The position numbers and the translations under genes are program-made. Below are positions 16,045-23,547 of a stretch of 40,397 nt of DNA, piece by piece; position 1 is the first letter of the stretch; every line of letters begins with the position of its first letter. The DNA is from DASUGM01 sp036274055 (lineage in GTDB: Bacteria; Acidobacteriota; Vicinamibacteria; Vicinamibacterales; SCN-69-37): the NCBI GenBank assembly GCA_036274055.1, contig DASUGM010000269.1:1-40397 (forward strand). The letters are read 5' to 3'. Under the pieces are notes generated by a model. The model searched no databases, was not told the origin of the DNA, and saw only the letters and a program-made list of their open reading frames with translations.

Positions 16045-17919
16045 ATGTTTGCTCGCGTGCTGGTCTGTGCCGCCGCGGCGGTCTTTCTCCAGGTCCAGAC
16101 GCCGGTCCCGGCGACTGCGCCGACCGGTCTGATCGTGGGTCAGATCCTCGACGCGACGACCGGCCAGCCGATTCCTGAAGCGGACGTCACGATTCGATCG
16201 ACGGCGACGGTCTCGCCGACGTCGCAAGTGCCGGCGATCAACACTCGCGTGATTGCCGACGGCAGCGGGCGCTACTACTTCGCGCCGTTGCCCGCGGGGG
16301 GCTACACGATCCGCGCCTCGAAGCCCGGCTATCTCGACGGCACGCTGGGCGCGAGGCGGCCGCCTTCGGTCAGTAACCGGGCACCGGGGCTGGCGCCGTA
16401 CGTACTCGGCGAGGGGCAGCGCGCCACCGATGCGACGATCCGCCTGTGGAAAGAGGCGTCGCTCAGCGGCGCCGTCATCGACGACGCCGGCGAGCCGATG
16501 GTACGCGCACAGGTCATCGCACTCGCCCGGACGTTTGTGTCAGGACGACCGCGCTTCGTGCGTGCCGGGTCGAGCATGACCGACGATCGCGGCGCCTTCA
16601 GAATTTCCGCGCTCGCGCCCGGCCAGTACATTGTCGCGGCGCCGTCGACGCAGACCTCGTTTCCGATGACGGTGATGGACACCTACGCGCGAAACGGCGG
16701 CGGCGCGCGCACTCCGCTGCAGGAGGAAATGTCGAGTGCGATCCCCGAGATCTCCGTGCTCGGCAGTAATCGCAATCAGCAAGTGGGCGCGCACGTGCTG
16801 ATGACGTTGAGCTATCAGCCAACGCCACCGCCGCCGAATGCCGATGACGTCCCGACCGTGTTTCGGACGACCTATTTTCCCAACGCCACGTCAGCGACGG
16901 ACGCGCAGATGATCACGGTGGCCGCAGGCGAAGATCGCGCGAGCACCAACCTGCAGCTGCGTAGCGTTCGCAGCGCGCGCGTGTCCGGGTCCGTCAGCGG
17001 TCCCGCCGGCCCGCTGGCGTTGACGGCGTTGCGACTGGTACCCGCCAACTTCGGCGACGCCTTCCCCGATCGCGAGTTCGAAGTCGCGACGACGGTCAGC
17101 GACCCGACCGGCGCGTTCACATTTCTGGCCGTGCCGCCCGGCGCCTACACGTTGAAGCTGGTGAGCCCGCGCGGCCGCGCCCCGGCCAACGCCAACGCGC
17201 CCGCGGCGCCAATGGTGTGGGCTGCGCAAGCGGTGACCGTCGGCGACATCGATGTGACGCAGCTCGCCGTCATCGCGCGGTCGGCGGTGAAAGTCACCGG
17301 ATCGTTCATCGTCGCGCCGTCGTCGGCGGCGCAGCGATCGGGCGTGAATCCAGGCGTGCAGGAGAACGTCATCTTCACGCCGGCAACTGAACAGGTTGCG
17401 CCATATCGCGCGATGAGCACCGTCACTCGGACGTTTTCGACCGAGATGCCCGGCGGCCGGTATTCGATGACGTTCGAGGAGCCGCCTGGATGGTTTGTCG
17501 TCTCCGCGGTTATCAACGGCCGTGACGTACGGGACGGCGTGTTCGATCTCACCGACGACGCGACGGTCGTGCTGACCTACAGCGACGATCCGACCCGGCT
17601 GGCCGGGACCATCAGAACCGCACAGGGCGTCAGTGATCCCACCGCGACTGCGCTTGTGTTCCCGACCGATCGCAGCCGCTGGTCGGGCTATAGCGCGGCG
17701 CCATCACGGCTCGCCTCCACCCGCGCCGCCACCAGAGGCGCCTACACGATCTCGAACGTCCCCGCTGGCGAGTACTTCGTCGTCGCCATCGCCGACGAGG
17801 ACGCCGTCGACTGGATGAACCCGCTCACGCTCGAGCGGCTGGCACGCGTGGCGACGACCATCACGCTGCGCGACGGCGAGAAGCGGACCCTCGATCTGCG
17901 CACGGTGGTGGTGAGGTGA
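16045..17919 (+). CDS. secreted carboxypeptidase-regulatory-like (CNA-B/transthyretin-like) protein
   Basis: A 624-aa exported protein with a signal peptide (MFARVLVCAAAAVFLQ). It has several transthyretin-like carboxypeptidase-regulatory units, each ending in the family's F-x-x-L-x-P/A-G-x-Y-x-x-x-A/V motif: YYFAPLPAGGYTIRASKPGYLDG (about residues 74-96), FRISALAPGQYIVAA (about 188-202), FTFLAVPPGAYTLKL, RYSMTFEEPPGWFVVSA and YTISNVPAGEYFVVAI. These domains are structural or adhesive; no peptidase domain is present. Acidobacteria carry many such proteins, often on the cell surface. The next gene is a paralogue whose GTG overlaps this stop (GTGA), so the pair arose by tandem duplication and is co-translated. 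Confidence 0.88.
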   Translation: MFARVLVCAAAAVFLQVQTPVPATAPTGLIVGQILDATTGQPIPEADVTIRSTATVSPTSQVPAINTRVIADGSGRYYFAPLPAGGYTIRASKPGYLDGTLGARRPPSVSNRAPGLAPYVLGEGQRATDATIRLWKEASLSGAVIDDAGEPMVRAQVIALARTFVSGRPRFVRAGSSMTDDRGAFRISALAPGQYIVAAPSTQTSFPMTVMDTYARNGGGARTPLQEEMSSAIPEISVLGSNRNQQVGAHVLMTLSYQPTPPPPNADDVPTVFRTTYFPNATSATDAQMITVAAGEDRASTNLQLRSVRSARVSGSVSGPAGPLALTALRLVPANFGDAFPDREFEVATTVSDPTGAFTFLAVPPGAYTLKLVSPRGRAPANANAPAAPMVWAAQAVTVGDIDVTQLAVIARSAVKVTGSFIVAPSSAAQRSGVNPGVQENVIFTPATEQVAPYRAMSTVTRTFSTEMPGGRYSMTFEEPPGWFVVSAVINGRDVRDGVFDLTDDATVVLTYSDDPTRLAGTIRTAQGVSDPTATALVFPTDRSRWSGYSAAPSRLASTRAATRGAYTISNVPAGEYFVVAIADEDAVDWMNPLTLERLARVATTITLRDGEKRTLDLRTVVVR

Positions 17920-19721
17920 TCCGGTTAGCGGTGCTGGTGGCCGGGGCGTTGATCGCGCAGCAGGTCGTGCGGGACGGCGCGGTGCCGCCGGTGCCGGCCG
18001 GGACCGCGATCGTCTCGGGAGTAGTGCTCAGCGCCGAGGCGACACCGCAGCCGGTGCGACGCGCGCGCGTGACCTTGAACGAAGAAGGGCGCGCGGTCGC
18101 CGGACGGACGACTACGACCGACGACAACGGCCGCTTCACGTTCGCGAGCGTTGTCGCCGGGCGTTATGCGATCGAAGCCTCGAAACCAGCCTTCCTCAAT
18201 GTCAGGCACGGGGCGAAGCGTCCCGACGGCGCCGGCACGCCACTGACGGTCAAGGACGGCGAGCGTCACACGATCGAGATGCGCATCCATCGCGGCGCGG
18301 TCATCACCGGGACGGTGTTCGACGCGAGCGGACGGCCGCTGGCGGGGGTCTCGATCGACCCGTTGCGCTACGCATACAGCGTCGTCGACGGCGAGCGATC
18401 GCTCTCCAACTTTGTCCGCGTGACCACCGACGATCGCGGCGTCTATCGCTGTTGGGGTCTGCCGCCGGGCGAATACGTCGTCAGGGCCGACCTCAATCCG
18501 ATCGGGCGGGGTCGCGGGGCTTCGGCGCTCGACGAAGTCAGGCGGTTGTCGGCGGATGACATTCAGCGCGCGCTGGCGTGGGCGAACGCCGGCCGGGGCA
18601 TCGGCGCGATCGACACCAACGCGCCGGCGCCGCAACCGCAGGGCGAGTTGGTCGCGTTCGCGCCGACGTTCTACCCGGGCGTGTTCGACGTCCTGCAGAC
18701 GCCGGCACTGAAACTCGCGGTCGGCGAAGAACGAAGCGGCATCGACATCATCATGCGGCGCGCGCCGACCGCGAAGATCAGGGGCACCATCGCTGCGGTC
18801 GAAGGTCTCCCGCCCAACGCGTTCAACGTCACGCTCAGGCCGACCGGCCCGCAGTCGTTGCTCCTGGGCCTGCCGTTTCAACCGGTCACGCAGCGTGCCT
18901 CAGATAGCGGCGCATTCATGTTCACGGGAGTCGGGCCCGGAACCTACGCGGTTGCCGCCACGCCGATCGCAGGAGCAATCACCGCACTGCCTGCCGACGC
19001 ACCGGCGAGAAAAATGTGGGCGATGGCCGAGGTCGCCGTCGACGGCCGCGATCAGACGGTCGCGCTCGAGATGAGGCCAGGGATTCCGGTATCGGCGCGT
19101 TTCGTCTTTGAAGGGACGGCGCCCGCCCCGAAGATCCTGCCCGACGTGCGTATCTACCTGATTCCGCCGGGATCAGGCGGCGTCCTCAACGTCGGCGCGC
19201 TGGGCGTGATGAACGCCGACGGCACGGTGACCTTTGAGAGCGTCCTGCCCGGCCGATATCGCGTGTTCGGGCCGCTCGTGCAGCCGGCCGGCGCGCTGGC
19301 TCCCTACCGGCTGCAGAGCGCCATGGCGAACGGCCGCGACGCGATGGATTTCGGCGTCGACGTCCGCGCCGGAGTACCGGTCGAGATCACCTTCGTCTAC
19401 CGTGACCAGAGCACCGGAGTTTCCGGCGTGCTGCAGGATCTTTCGGGACGGCCGGCGACGGAATACACGATCGTCGCCATCGCCGCCGATCGAAGTTACT
19501 GGCTGCCCGCATCACGCCGCATCCAATCAGTCCGCCCGGCCACCGACGGCCGCTTTCAGCTCAACGGCCTCCCCGCTGGCGACTACCTCATCGCCGCGCT
19601 GACCGACATCGAACCCGGGGACCTGAACGACCGCGCGTTTCTCGAGCAACTGGTGGCCGGGGCGATCAAGGTCAGCCTTGCCGACGGACAGAAGCTCGTT
19701 CAAGACATCAGGCTGAAATAG
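17916..19721 (+). CDS. secreted carboxypeptidase-regulatory-like protein (tandem paralogue)
   Basis: A 601-aa paralogue of the preceding gene. GTG 17916 overlaps the upstream TGA. A short hydrophobic signal (MIRLAVLVAGALIAQQV) leads to units ending FTFASVVAGRYAIEASKPAFLNV, YRCWGLPPGEYVVRADL, FMFTGVGPGTYAVAA, VTFESVLPGRYRVFG and FQLNGLPAGDYLIAAL. The C-terminal layout (DDIERGDL-like stretch, LADGQKLVQDIRLK) parallels the upstream protein's LRDGEKRTLDLRTVVV. It is likely exported and surface or periplasmic. There is no catalytic motif. The stop at 19721 runs straight into the octamer-repeat hairpin. Confidence 0.88.
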   Translation: MIRLAVLVAGALIAQQVVRDGAVPPVPAGTAIVSGVVLSAEATPQPVRRARVTLNEEGRAVAGRTTTTDDNGRFTFASVVAGRYAIEASKPAFLNVRHGAKRPDGAGTPLTVKDGERHTIEMRIHRGAVITGTVFDASGRPLAGVSIDPLRYAYSVVDGERSLSNFVRVTTDDRGVYRCWGLPPGEYVVRADLNPIGRGRGASALDEVRRLSADDIQRALAWANAGRGIGAIDTNAPAPQPQGELVAFAPTFYPGVFDVLQTPALKLAVGEERSGIDIIMRRAPTAKIRGTIAAVEGLPPNAFNVTLRPTGPQSLLLGLPFQPVTQRASDSGAFMFTGVGPGTYAVAATPIAGAITALPADAPARKMWAMAEVAVDGRDQTVALEMRPGIPVSARFVFEGTAPAPKILPDVRIYLIPPGSGGVLNVGALGVMNADGTVTFESVLPGRYRVFGPLVQPAGALAPYRLQSAMANGRDAMDFGVDVRAGVPVEITFVYRDQSTGVSGVLQDLSGRPATEYTIVAIAADRSYWLPASRRIQSVRPATDGRFQLNGLPAGDYLIAALTDIEPGDLNDRAFLEQLVAGAIKVSLADGQKLVQDIRLK

Positions 19722-19843
19722 TTGACGAATTGACGGGTTGACAGATTGACGGGTTGACAGATTGACGGGTTGACAGGTTGCGAGCGTAACGGGCCCTAAA
19801 TCAGTCAATTCGTCAACCCGTCAACCCGTCAACCCGTCAATTA
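19722..19843. repeat. octamer-repeat hairpin (TTGACGGG units) at convergent junction
   Basis: The left arm is seven perfect-period octamers: TTGACGAA (19722-19729), TTGACGGG, TTGACAGA, TTGACGGG, TTGACAGA, TTGACGGG, TTGACAGG (to 19777). The right arm (19804-19840) is the reverse complement series: three CCCGTCAA units (19817-19840) and one TTCGTCAA (19809-19816). The loop is about 25 bp with GGGCCC at its centre. The structure begins right at the + stop and ends 3 bp before the minus-strand ADOP stop, so it fills the convergent gap completely. Confidence 0.85.
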
Positions 19844-22627
19844 CTAGCTCTCCCGCAGTGTCTTCACGACGTTCGCATCCGCCGCACGCCGCACCGGAAA
19901 CCACGTCCCGAAGATCCCGGTCGTCACCGCGATCAGCACCGCCAGCCCGAGGCTGTTCCGATCGCGCTGGGAAACGCCGTAGACGAGATCCGCAAACAGC
20001 GGCGCGACCAGCAGCGACAGCGCGAGGCCCACTGGCACGGCGGCGACCATGACGACGCCGCTGGTCCGGAAGTGCTGCCACATCACCTGTGCGCGTGACG
20101 CGCCGAGCGCAGTGCGAATCGCCGTGGCGCGGCGCCGCTGATGCACCACGAACGCGATCACGAGATACAGGCCGATCGCAGACAGCAGGCCGGCGGAAAT
20201 CGACAGGAACGACACCAGACCGGTCACCGCGACCAGCGTGCTGGTCGCGAGCGTGACGTTGTCCTGCAGCATCGACACGTTCGCGACCGCGCGGCCCGGA
20301 CCCACCTCGTTGATCGCCGCGACGATCGCCGGCGTCAGCAGCCGTGGATCGCCGGTCGCGCGCACGGTGACGATGCCGGCGTTCTGGAAGAGATTGCCGA
20401 TTGGCGCGTAGATCTGCGGGCGCACGACGCGGCCGACCTCAATCGCGCGCGCGTGGCCGACGACGCCGACGATCTGCGCGTTCTCGAGCCCCCAGCCGAC
20501 TCTCAGCGTCCGCCCGAGCACGTTCGGCTCCTCGGGAAACGCCGACCTCGCCAGCGTCTCGTCGACGACGATCACCGGCAGCGATTTCGCGTCTTCCTGA
20601 TCGGTGAAATCGCGTCCCTTGAGGATGGGAATGCGCACGCTCTCGAAATACCCCGGCGTGACGGCTTGATAGTTCGCGGCCGGATTGAACGACGGCTCCT
20701 TCGACAGGTCCGTCTCGTAGCCGTCCATCATCGTCTGGCCGCTGAGCGGGATGTGGGTGACCACGCCGACGGCGGTGACGCCGGGCACCTGCCTGACGCG
20801 ATCGCGAATCCGCTGATACAGCTGCGCGCGCGCCGCATTGTTGGGGTACTTGCGGAAGTCGTAGGGCACGCGCAGCGCCAGCACGTTGGGATCGAACCCG
20901 AGATCGACTTTGCTGAGCCGGGACGCGCTCCGCAGCAGTTGCACGCAGCCAAACGCGAGCACGACGGTCAGTGCGATTTGTGCGCCAACGAGGATGAGCC
21001 GCGAGCGCGTACCCTCAGCGCGGCCGCCCTGGGCCGATCCGGTGCGCAATGCGTCCCACATCGTTCCGCGGGAGATCTTCCACACCGGAAACAGCCCGGA
21101 GAACATCAGCCCGGCGAGCGAGAGCAGCGCCGAGAACGCCAGCAGGTCCCAACCGACGGCGATCTGATCCCAGCGCGGCACGGTGCGCGGAATCACCTCG
21201 CGGATGCCGGCGATGGCGGCGAGCGCGAACAGGCCGCCGAGCAGCGCGCCGCCGCACGCGAGCACCAGGCTCTCGCTGAGCACCTCGGCGACGAGCGCGC
21301 TGCGGGTCGCGCCCATCGCCGATCGGATCGCGATGTCGCGCTCGCGCGTGCGCAACCGCGCAATGACCAGCGCGGTCGCATTGGCGAAGGCGATGAACAG
21401 CAGGAGAATCACCGCGCCCACGGCGGCGCGCAGCGCCGGCCTGGTCGTCCGCGTCATGTCGTCGAGGACGGGCGCGATCGAGAAACGCAGGCGATCCGGA
21501 TAGAACGACGGGAACTGCGCCTTGCTGCGCGCCGCCAGGAGATCGAGACCGGCTTGCGCCGCTTCGAAGGTCGTGCCGCGCTTGATGCGCACGAGCGTCG
21601 GGTATTGCCACGAGTTGCGAAAGTCAGTGAGACGGAACGGCGTGTAGATGTCGACCGGCTGCGGCACGGCGCGGCCGGTGACGAGACGGAAGCCCTCCGG
21701 CAGCACGCCGATGATCTCTGTCGGCCGGCCGTCGACGAACACCACCTGTCCGAGCACGGCGCGATCGCCGCCGAAGTGCCGTTGCCAGGCAGCGTAGTCG
21801 AGCAAGGCCTTCTGCGGCGGCGGCGGAGGCAGGGGCGGGGGCGCCACCGGTGGCGCCACCGGCGGCGCCGTGGGGCCAGCGCCCGGCGCCGGCGCCGGCG
21901 CGCGCGGCGGCCCCGGCGGCGGCAACGGCATGTCGGTTTCTTCGAAGTTACGGCCCAGGATCGGCCGGACGCCGAGCATCGGCAGCATGCCGGAAGTCAT
22001 GCTCAGCTGCGACAGCGACGTGAACGACGGCCCGCGGCCGAGCGACACCTCGGTGATGCGCCGCTCGCTTTCGACGCTCTCGAAGATCTGAGACATGCGC
22101 ATGTCGATCGCTTCGGCCGGCGACAGCCCGGGGTGCGCGCTCAGCTGCCCGAGGTCGATGCGCATCAGGCCGAGCCGCTCGGGCTCGTAGTAATCGAGCG
22201 GCCGCAGCAGCACCCGCTCGAACACCGACAACATCGCCGCCGCCGGACCGATGCCGACGCTGAGGATGAACACGACCGCCAGCGTGAAGCGCCATTCGTG
22301 CCGCAGCCGACGCGCGGCATGCCTGAAGCCGGTGCTGAAACGTCCCATGAGTTGTCTCCCTGAAGGGCCATCACCGCGACGGAACGCGCGGGCGCTGACG
22401 GCGGCGCTTGCAAACGCGATCGCGCTGGCCCAGAACCACAGGCGGTTGAAATGGCGGCGCGCGTCGACGCGATCCGTGAAGATCTCGATCAACTCGCCGA
22501 CGACGTCGTCGCGCTCCGCCGCCGGCAGGCAGCCATCGAGCAGACGGATCGCCGTCAGCGGCGGGTGTGCCAATGGACCGCCCGGGTGGGGGTCCATTGG
22601 CCCCAGGTGCGGCGGCAGCGTCCTCAC
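19844..22627 (-). CDS. ADOP-type permease with N-terminal prefix and proline-rich insert
   Basis: A 927-aa duplicated MacB-like permease, the largest of the three. An N-terminal prefix (LTAIRLLDGCLPAAERDDVVGELIEIFTDR) with one hydrophobic segment (about 65-80) precedes GFRHAARRLRHEWRFTLAVVFILSVGIG. The coupling motifs are ERDIAIRSAMGATRSALVAE and RATAIRTALGASRAQVMW. The first periplasmic domain carries a run of about 40 Pro/Ala/Gly residues (about 233-272) not seen in the other two. The start is GTG 22627, overlapping the PadR stop (GTGA). With PadR it forms a two-gene operon. No ATPase is nearby; substrate unknown. Confidence 0.92.
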   Translation of the reverse strand: MRTLPPHLGPMDPHPGGPLAHPPLTAIRLLDGCLPAAERDDVVGELIEIFTDRVDARRHFNRLWFWASAIAFASAAVSARAFRRGDGPSGRQLMGRFSTGFRHAARRLRHEWRFTLAVVFILSVGIGPAAAMLSVFERVLLRPLDYYEPERLGLMRIDLGQLSAHPGLSPAEAIDMRMSQIFESVESERRITEVSLGRGPSFTSLSQLSMTSGMLPMLGVRPILGRNFEETDMPLPPPGPPRAPAPAPGAGPTAPPVAPPVAPPPLPPPPPQKALLDYAAWQRHFGGDRAVLGQVVFVDGRPTEIIGVLPEGFRLVTGRAVPQPVDIYTPFRLTDFRNSWQYPTLVRIKRGTTFEAAQAGLDLLAARSKAQFPSFYPDRLRFSIAPVLDDMTRTTRPALRAAVGAVILLLFIAFANATALVIARLRTRERDIAIRSAMGATRSALVAEVLSESLVLACGGALLGGLFALAAIAGIREVIPRTVPRWDQIAVGWDLLAFSALLSLAGLMFSGLFPVWKISRGTMWDALRTGSAQGGRAEGTRSRLILVGAQIALTVVLAFGCVQLLRSASRLSKVDLGFDPNVLALRVPYDFRKYPNNAARAQLYQRIRDRVRQVPGVTAVGVVTHIPLSGQTMMDGYETDLSKEPSFNPAANYQAVTPGYFESVRIPILKGRDFTDQEDAKSLPVIVVDETLARSAFPEEPNVLGRTLRVGWGLENAQIVGVVGHARAIEVGRVVRPQIYAPIGNLFQNAGIVTVRATGDPRLLTPAIVAAINEVGPGRAVANVSMLQDNVTLATSTLVAVTGLVSFLSISAGLLSAIGLYLVIAFVVHQRRRATAIRTALGASRAQVMWQHFRTSGVVMVAAVPVGLALSLLVAPLFADLVYGVSQRDRNSLGLAVLIAVTTGIFGTWFPVRRAADANVVKTLRES

Positions 22628-22953
22628 AGCTTGCCCTTGTCGAGAACGACGCCGTCCCAGAGGCGGGTCAGCGTCCGCTGCGATTCGCGGAGGACGCGGA
22701 GGCCGGCCTGCGTCGGATCGAAATGACGTCGCGCCCGGCCGCCGCGGCGGGCCTCGGGCTCGCCGAGGCGCGATCGAATGAAGCCTTTGTCCTCGAGCCG
22801 CTTCAGCGCGAGATACACCGACGGCCGCAGAATCTTGCGCCGGGTGTGCTTGCGCAGCTCGTCGACGATCGGCACGCCATAGCTTTCCGCGCCGAGACGG
22901 ATGATCGACAGCAGCACCAGGTGTTCGAGTTCGCCCAGCGGCTCGGAGGTCAT
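22624..22953 (-). CDS. PadR-family transcriptional regulator (second copy)
   Basis: A 109-aa PadR regulator: LGELEHLVLLSIIRLGAESYGVPIVDELRKHT, RPSVYLALKRLEDKGFIRSRLGEP and the wing GGRARRHFDPTQAG, with a short C-terminal helix. ATG 22953 is chosen because an in-frame upstream frame only runs through the palindrome. The start codon lies inside a perfect 11-bp inverted repeat, so binding there would block both transcription and initiation. The paralogue at 8411 has the same arrangement before an ADOP gene. It overlaps the downstream permease gene and surely controls it. Confidence 0.92.
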   Translation of the reverse strand: MTSEPLGELEHLVLLSIIRLGAESYGVPIVDELRKHTRRKILRPSVYLALKRLEDKGFIRSRLGEPEARRGGRARRHFDPTQAGLRVLRESQRTLTRLWDGVVLDKGKL

Positions 22954-22985
22954 GTTGGTTTTATATACCAACATGACTAAATCAG
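22949..22985 (-). promoter_or_regulatory. perfect inverted-repeat operator over the second padR start codon
   Basis: GTCATGTTGGT (22949-22959) and ACCAACATGAC (22967-22977) are perfect 11-bp arms around a 7-bp AT spacer. The dyad contains a -10-like TATAAA (minus strand, 22965-22960), which lies exactly 6 nt before ATG 22953, and the ATG itself. PadR proteins are known to bind dyads containing ATGT-ACAT halves, which matches. GACTAAATCAG (22975-22985) follows, the same word as at the first padR. Confidence 0.75.
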
Positions 22986-22991
22986 AAACGG

Positions 22992-23495
22992 CTATTTTCG
23001 CAGGACGATCTGCACCGGCTCGTTCTGCGCGTTGGCCAGATTGTGCATGTCGCACGACGTGATCGACAGGCTGACGACGCCGCTGATCTCGCTGGTCGAG
23101 GCCGGCAGTTGGGTCGAACCAGGATTGACATAGACACTGATCTCGCACCCGATCGTCCGGCCCGGCGGCGGCGGACCCTGCGTGCGCAACTGAAACGACA
23201 CCTGCTGGCTGTTGCTGTTGCCGCTGACCTGGCCGGTCGCGGTGCCCGGGTTGACCAGCGTGTCTTTCGTGATCGTGACCGCCCCGCCGAGCTGATCGCC
23301 GCTGGCGGTCAGCGACCATCGCACCTGGAATTCGCCGCCGTTGTTCGGCCGGGTGATCGTGCCGGCCCACTCGCCCGTCATCGTCGCGGCGGCCGCCGCC
23401 GTCGCCGCGGTCGGGCTGCTGCCGCCGCACGCGAGTGCGGGCAGGAGCAGGCTGAGAGCCGCGGCGCGAACCGTGAATCGTCCTGATCTGAACAT
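22992..23495 (-). CDS. lipoprotein of unknown function
   Basis: A 167-aa lipoprotein. The signal peptide FTVRAAALSLLLPALAC ends in a good lipobox (ALAC), then GGSSPTAAT. The mature part is a beta-rich domain: MTGEWAGTITRPNNGGEFQVRWSL, QLGGAVTITKD, QQVSFQLRTQG, IGCEISVYVN, ISGVVSLSITSCDMHN. Two Cys (CEI and SCD) may form a disulfide. ATG 23495 is supported by a strong SD (GGGAGG, 5 nt spacing). The frame is open 15 codons upstream without support. It lies 38 bp upstream of padR on the same strand and is divergent from the HTH gene. Possibly part of the PadR/ADOP unit. I do not recognise the family. Confidence 0.8.
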   Translation of the reverse strand: MFRSGRFTVRAAALSLLLPALACGGSSPTAATAAAAATMTGEWAGTITRPNNGGEFQVRWSLTASGDQLGGAVTITKDTLVNPGTATGQVSGNSNSQQVSFQLRTQGPPPPGRTIGCEISVYVNPGSTQLPASTSEISGVVSLSITSCDMHNLANAQNEPVQIVLRK

Positions 23496-23547
23496 CTGAC
23501 CTCCCCCCACGAAAATGCCCGGAGGTCGGGCTGGGCTCAATCGTCAA

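Noticed and set aside
19722..19777. Array of -35 boxes (TTGACA/TTGACG)
   Set aside because: The resemblance follows from the octamer unit; there are no matching -10 boxes and the site lies between convergent stops.
19722..19843. CRISPR array
   Set aside because: The units are 8 nt and contiguous without spacers, and the second half is their reverse complement; no cas gene is present.
20141..22363. A 740-codon open frame on the + strand
   Set aside because: It lies wholly antisense to the well-supported ADOP gene, is rich in Arg/His/Asp/Gln of the kind produced by reading the opposite strand of GC-rich codons, and has no family motif.
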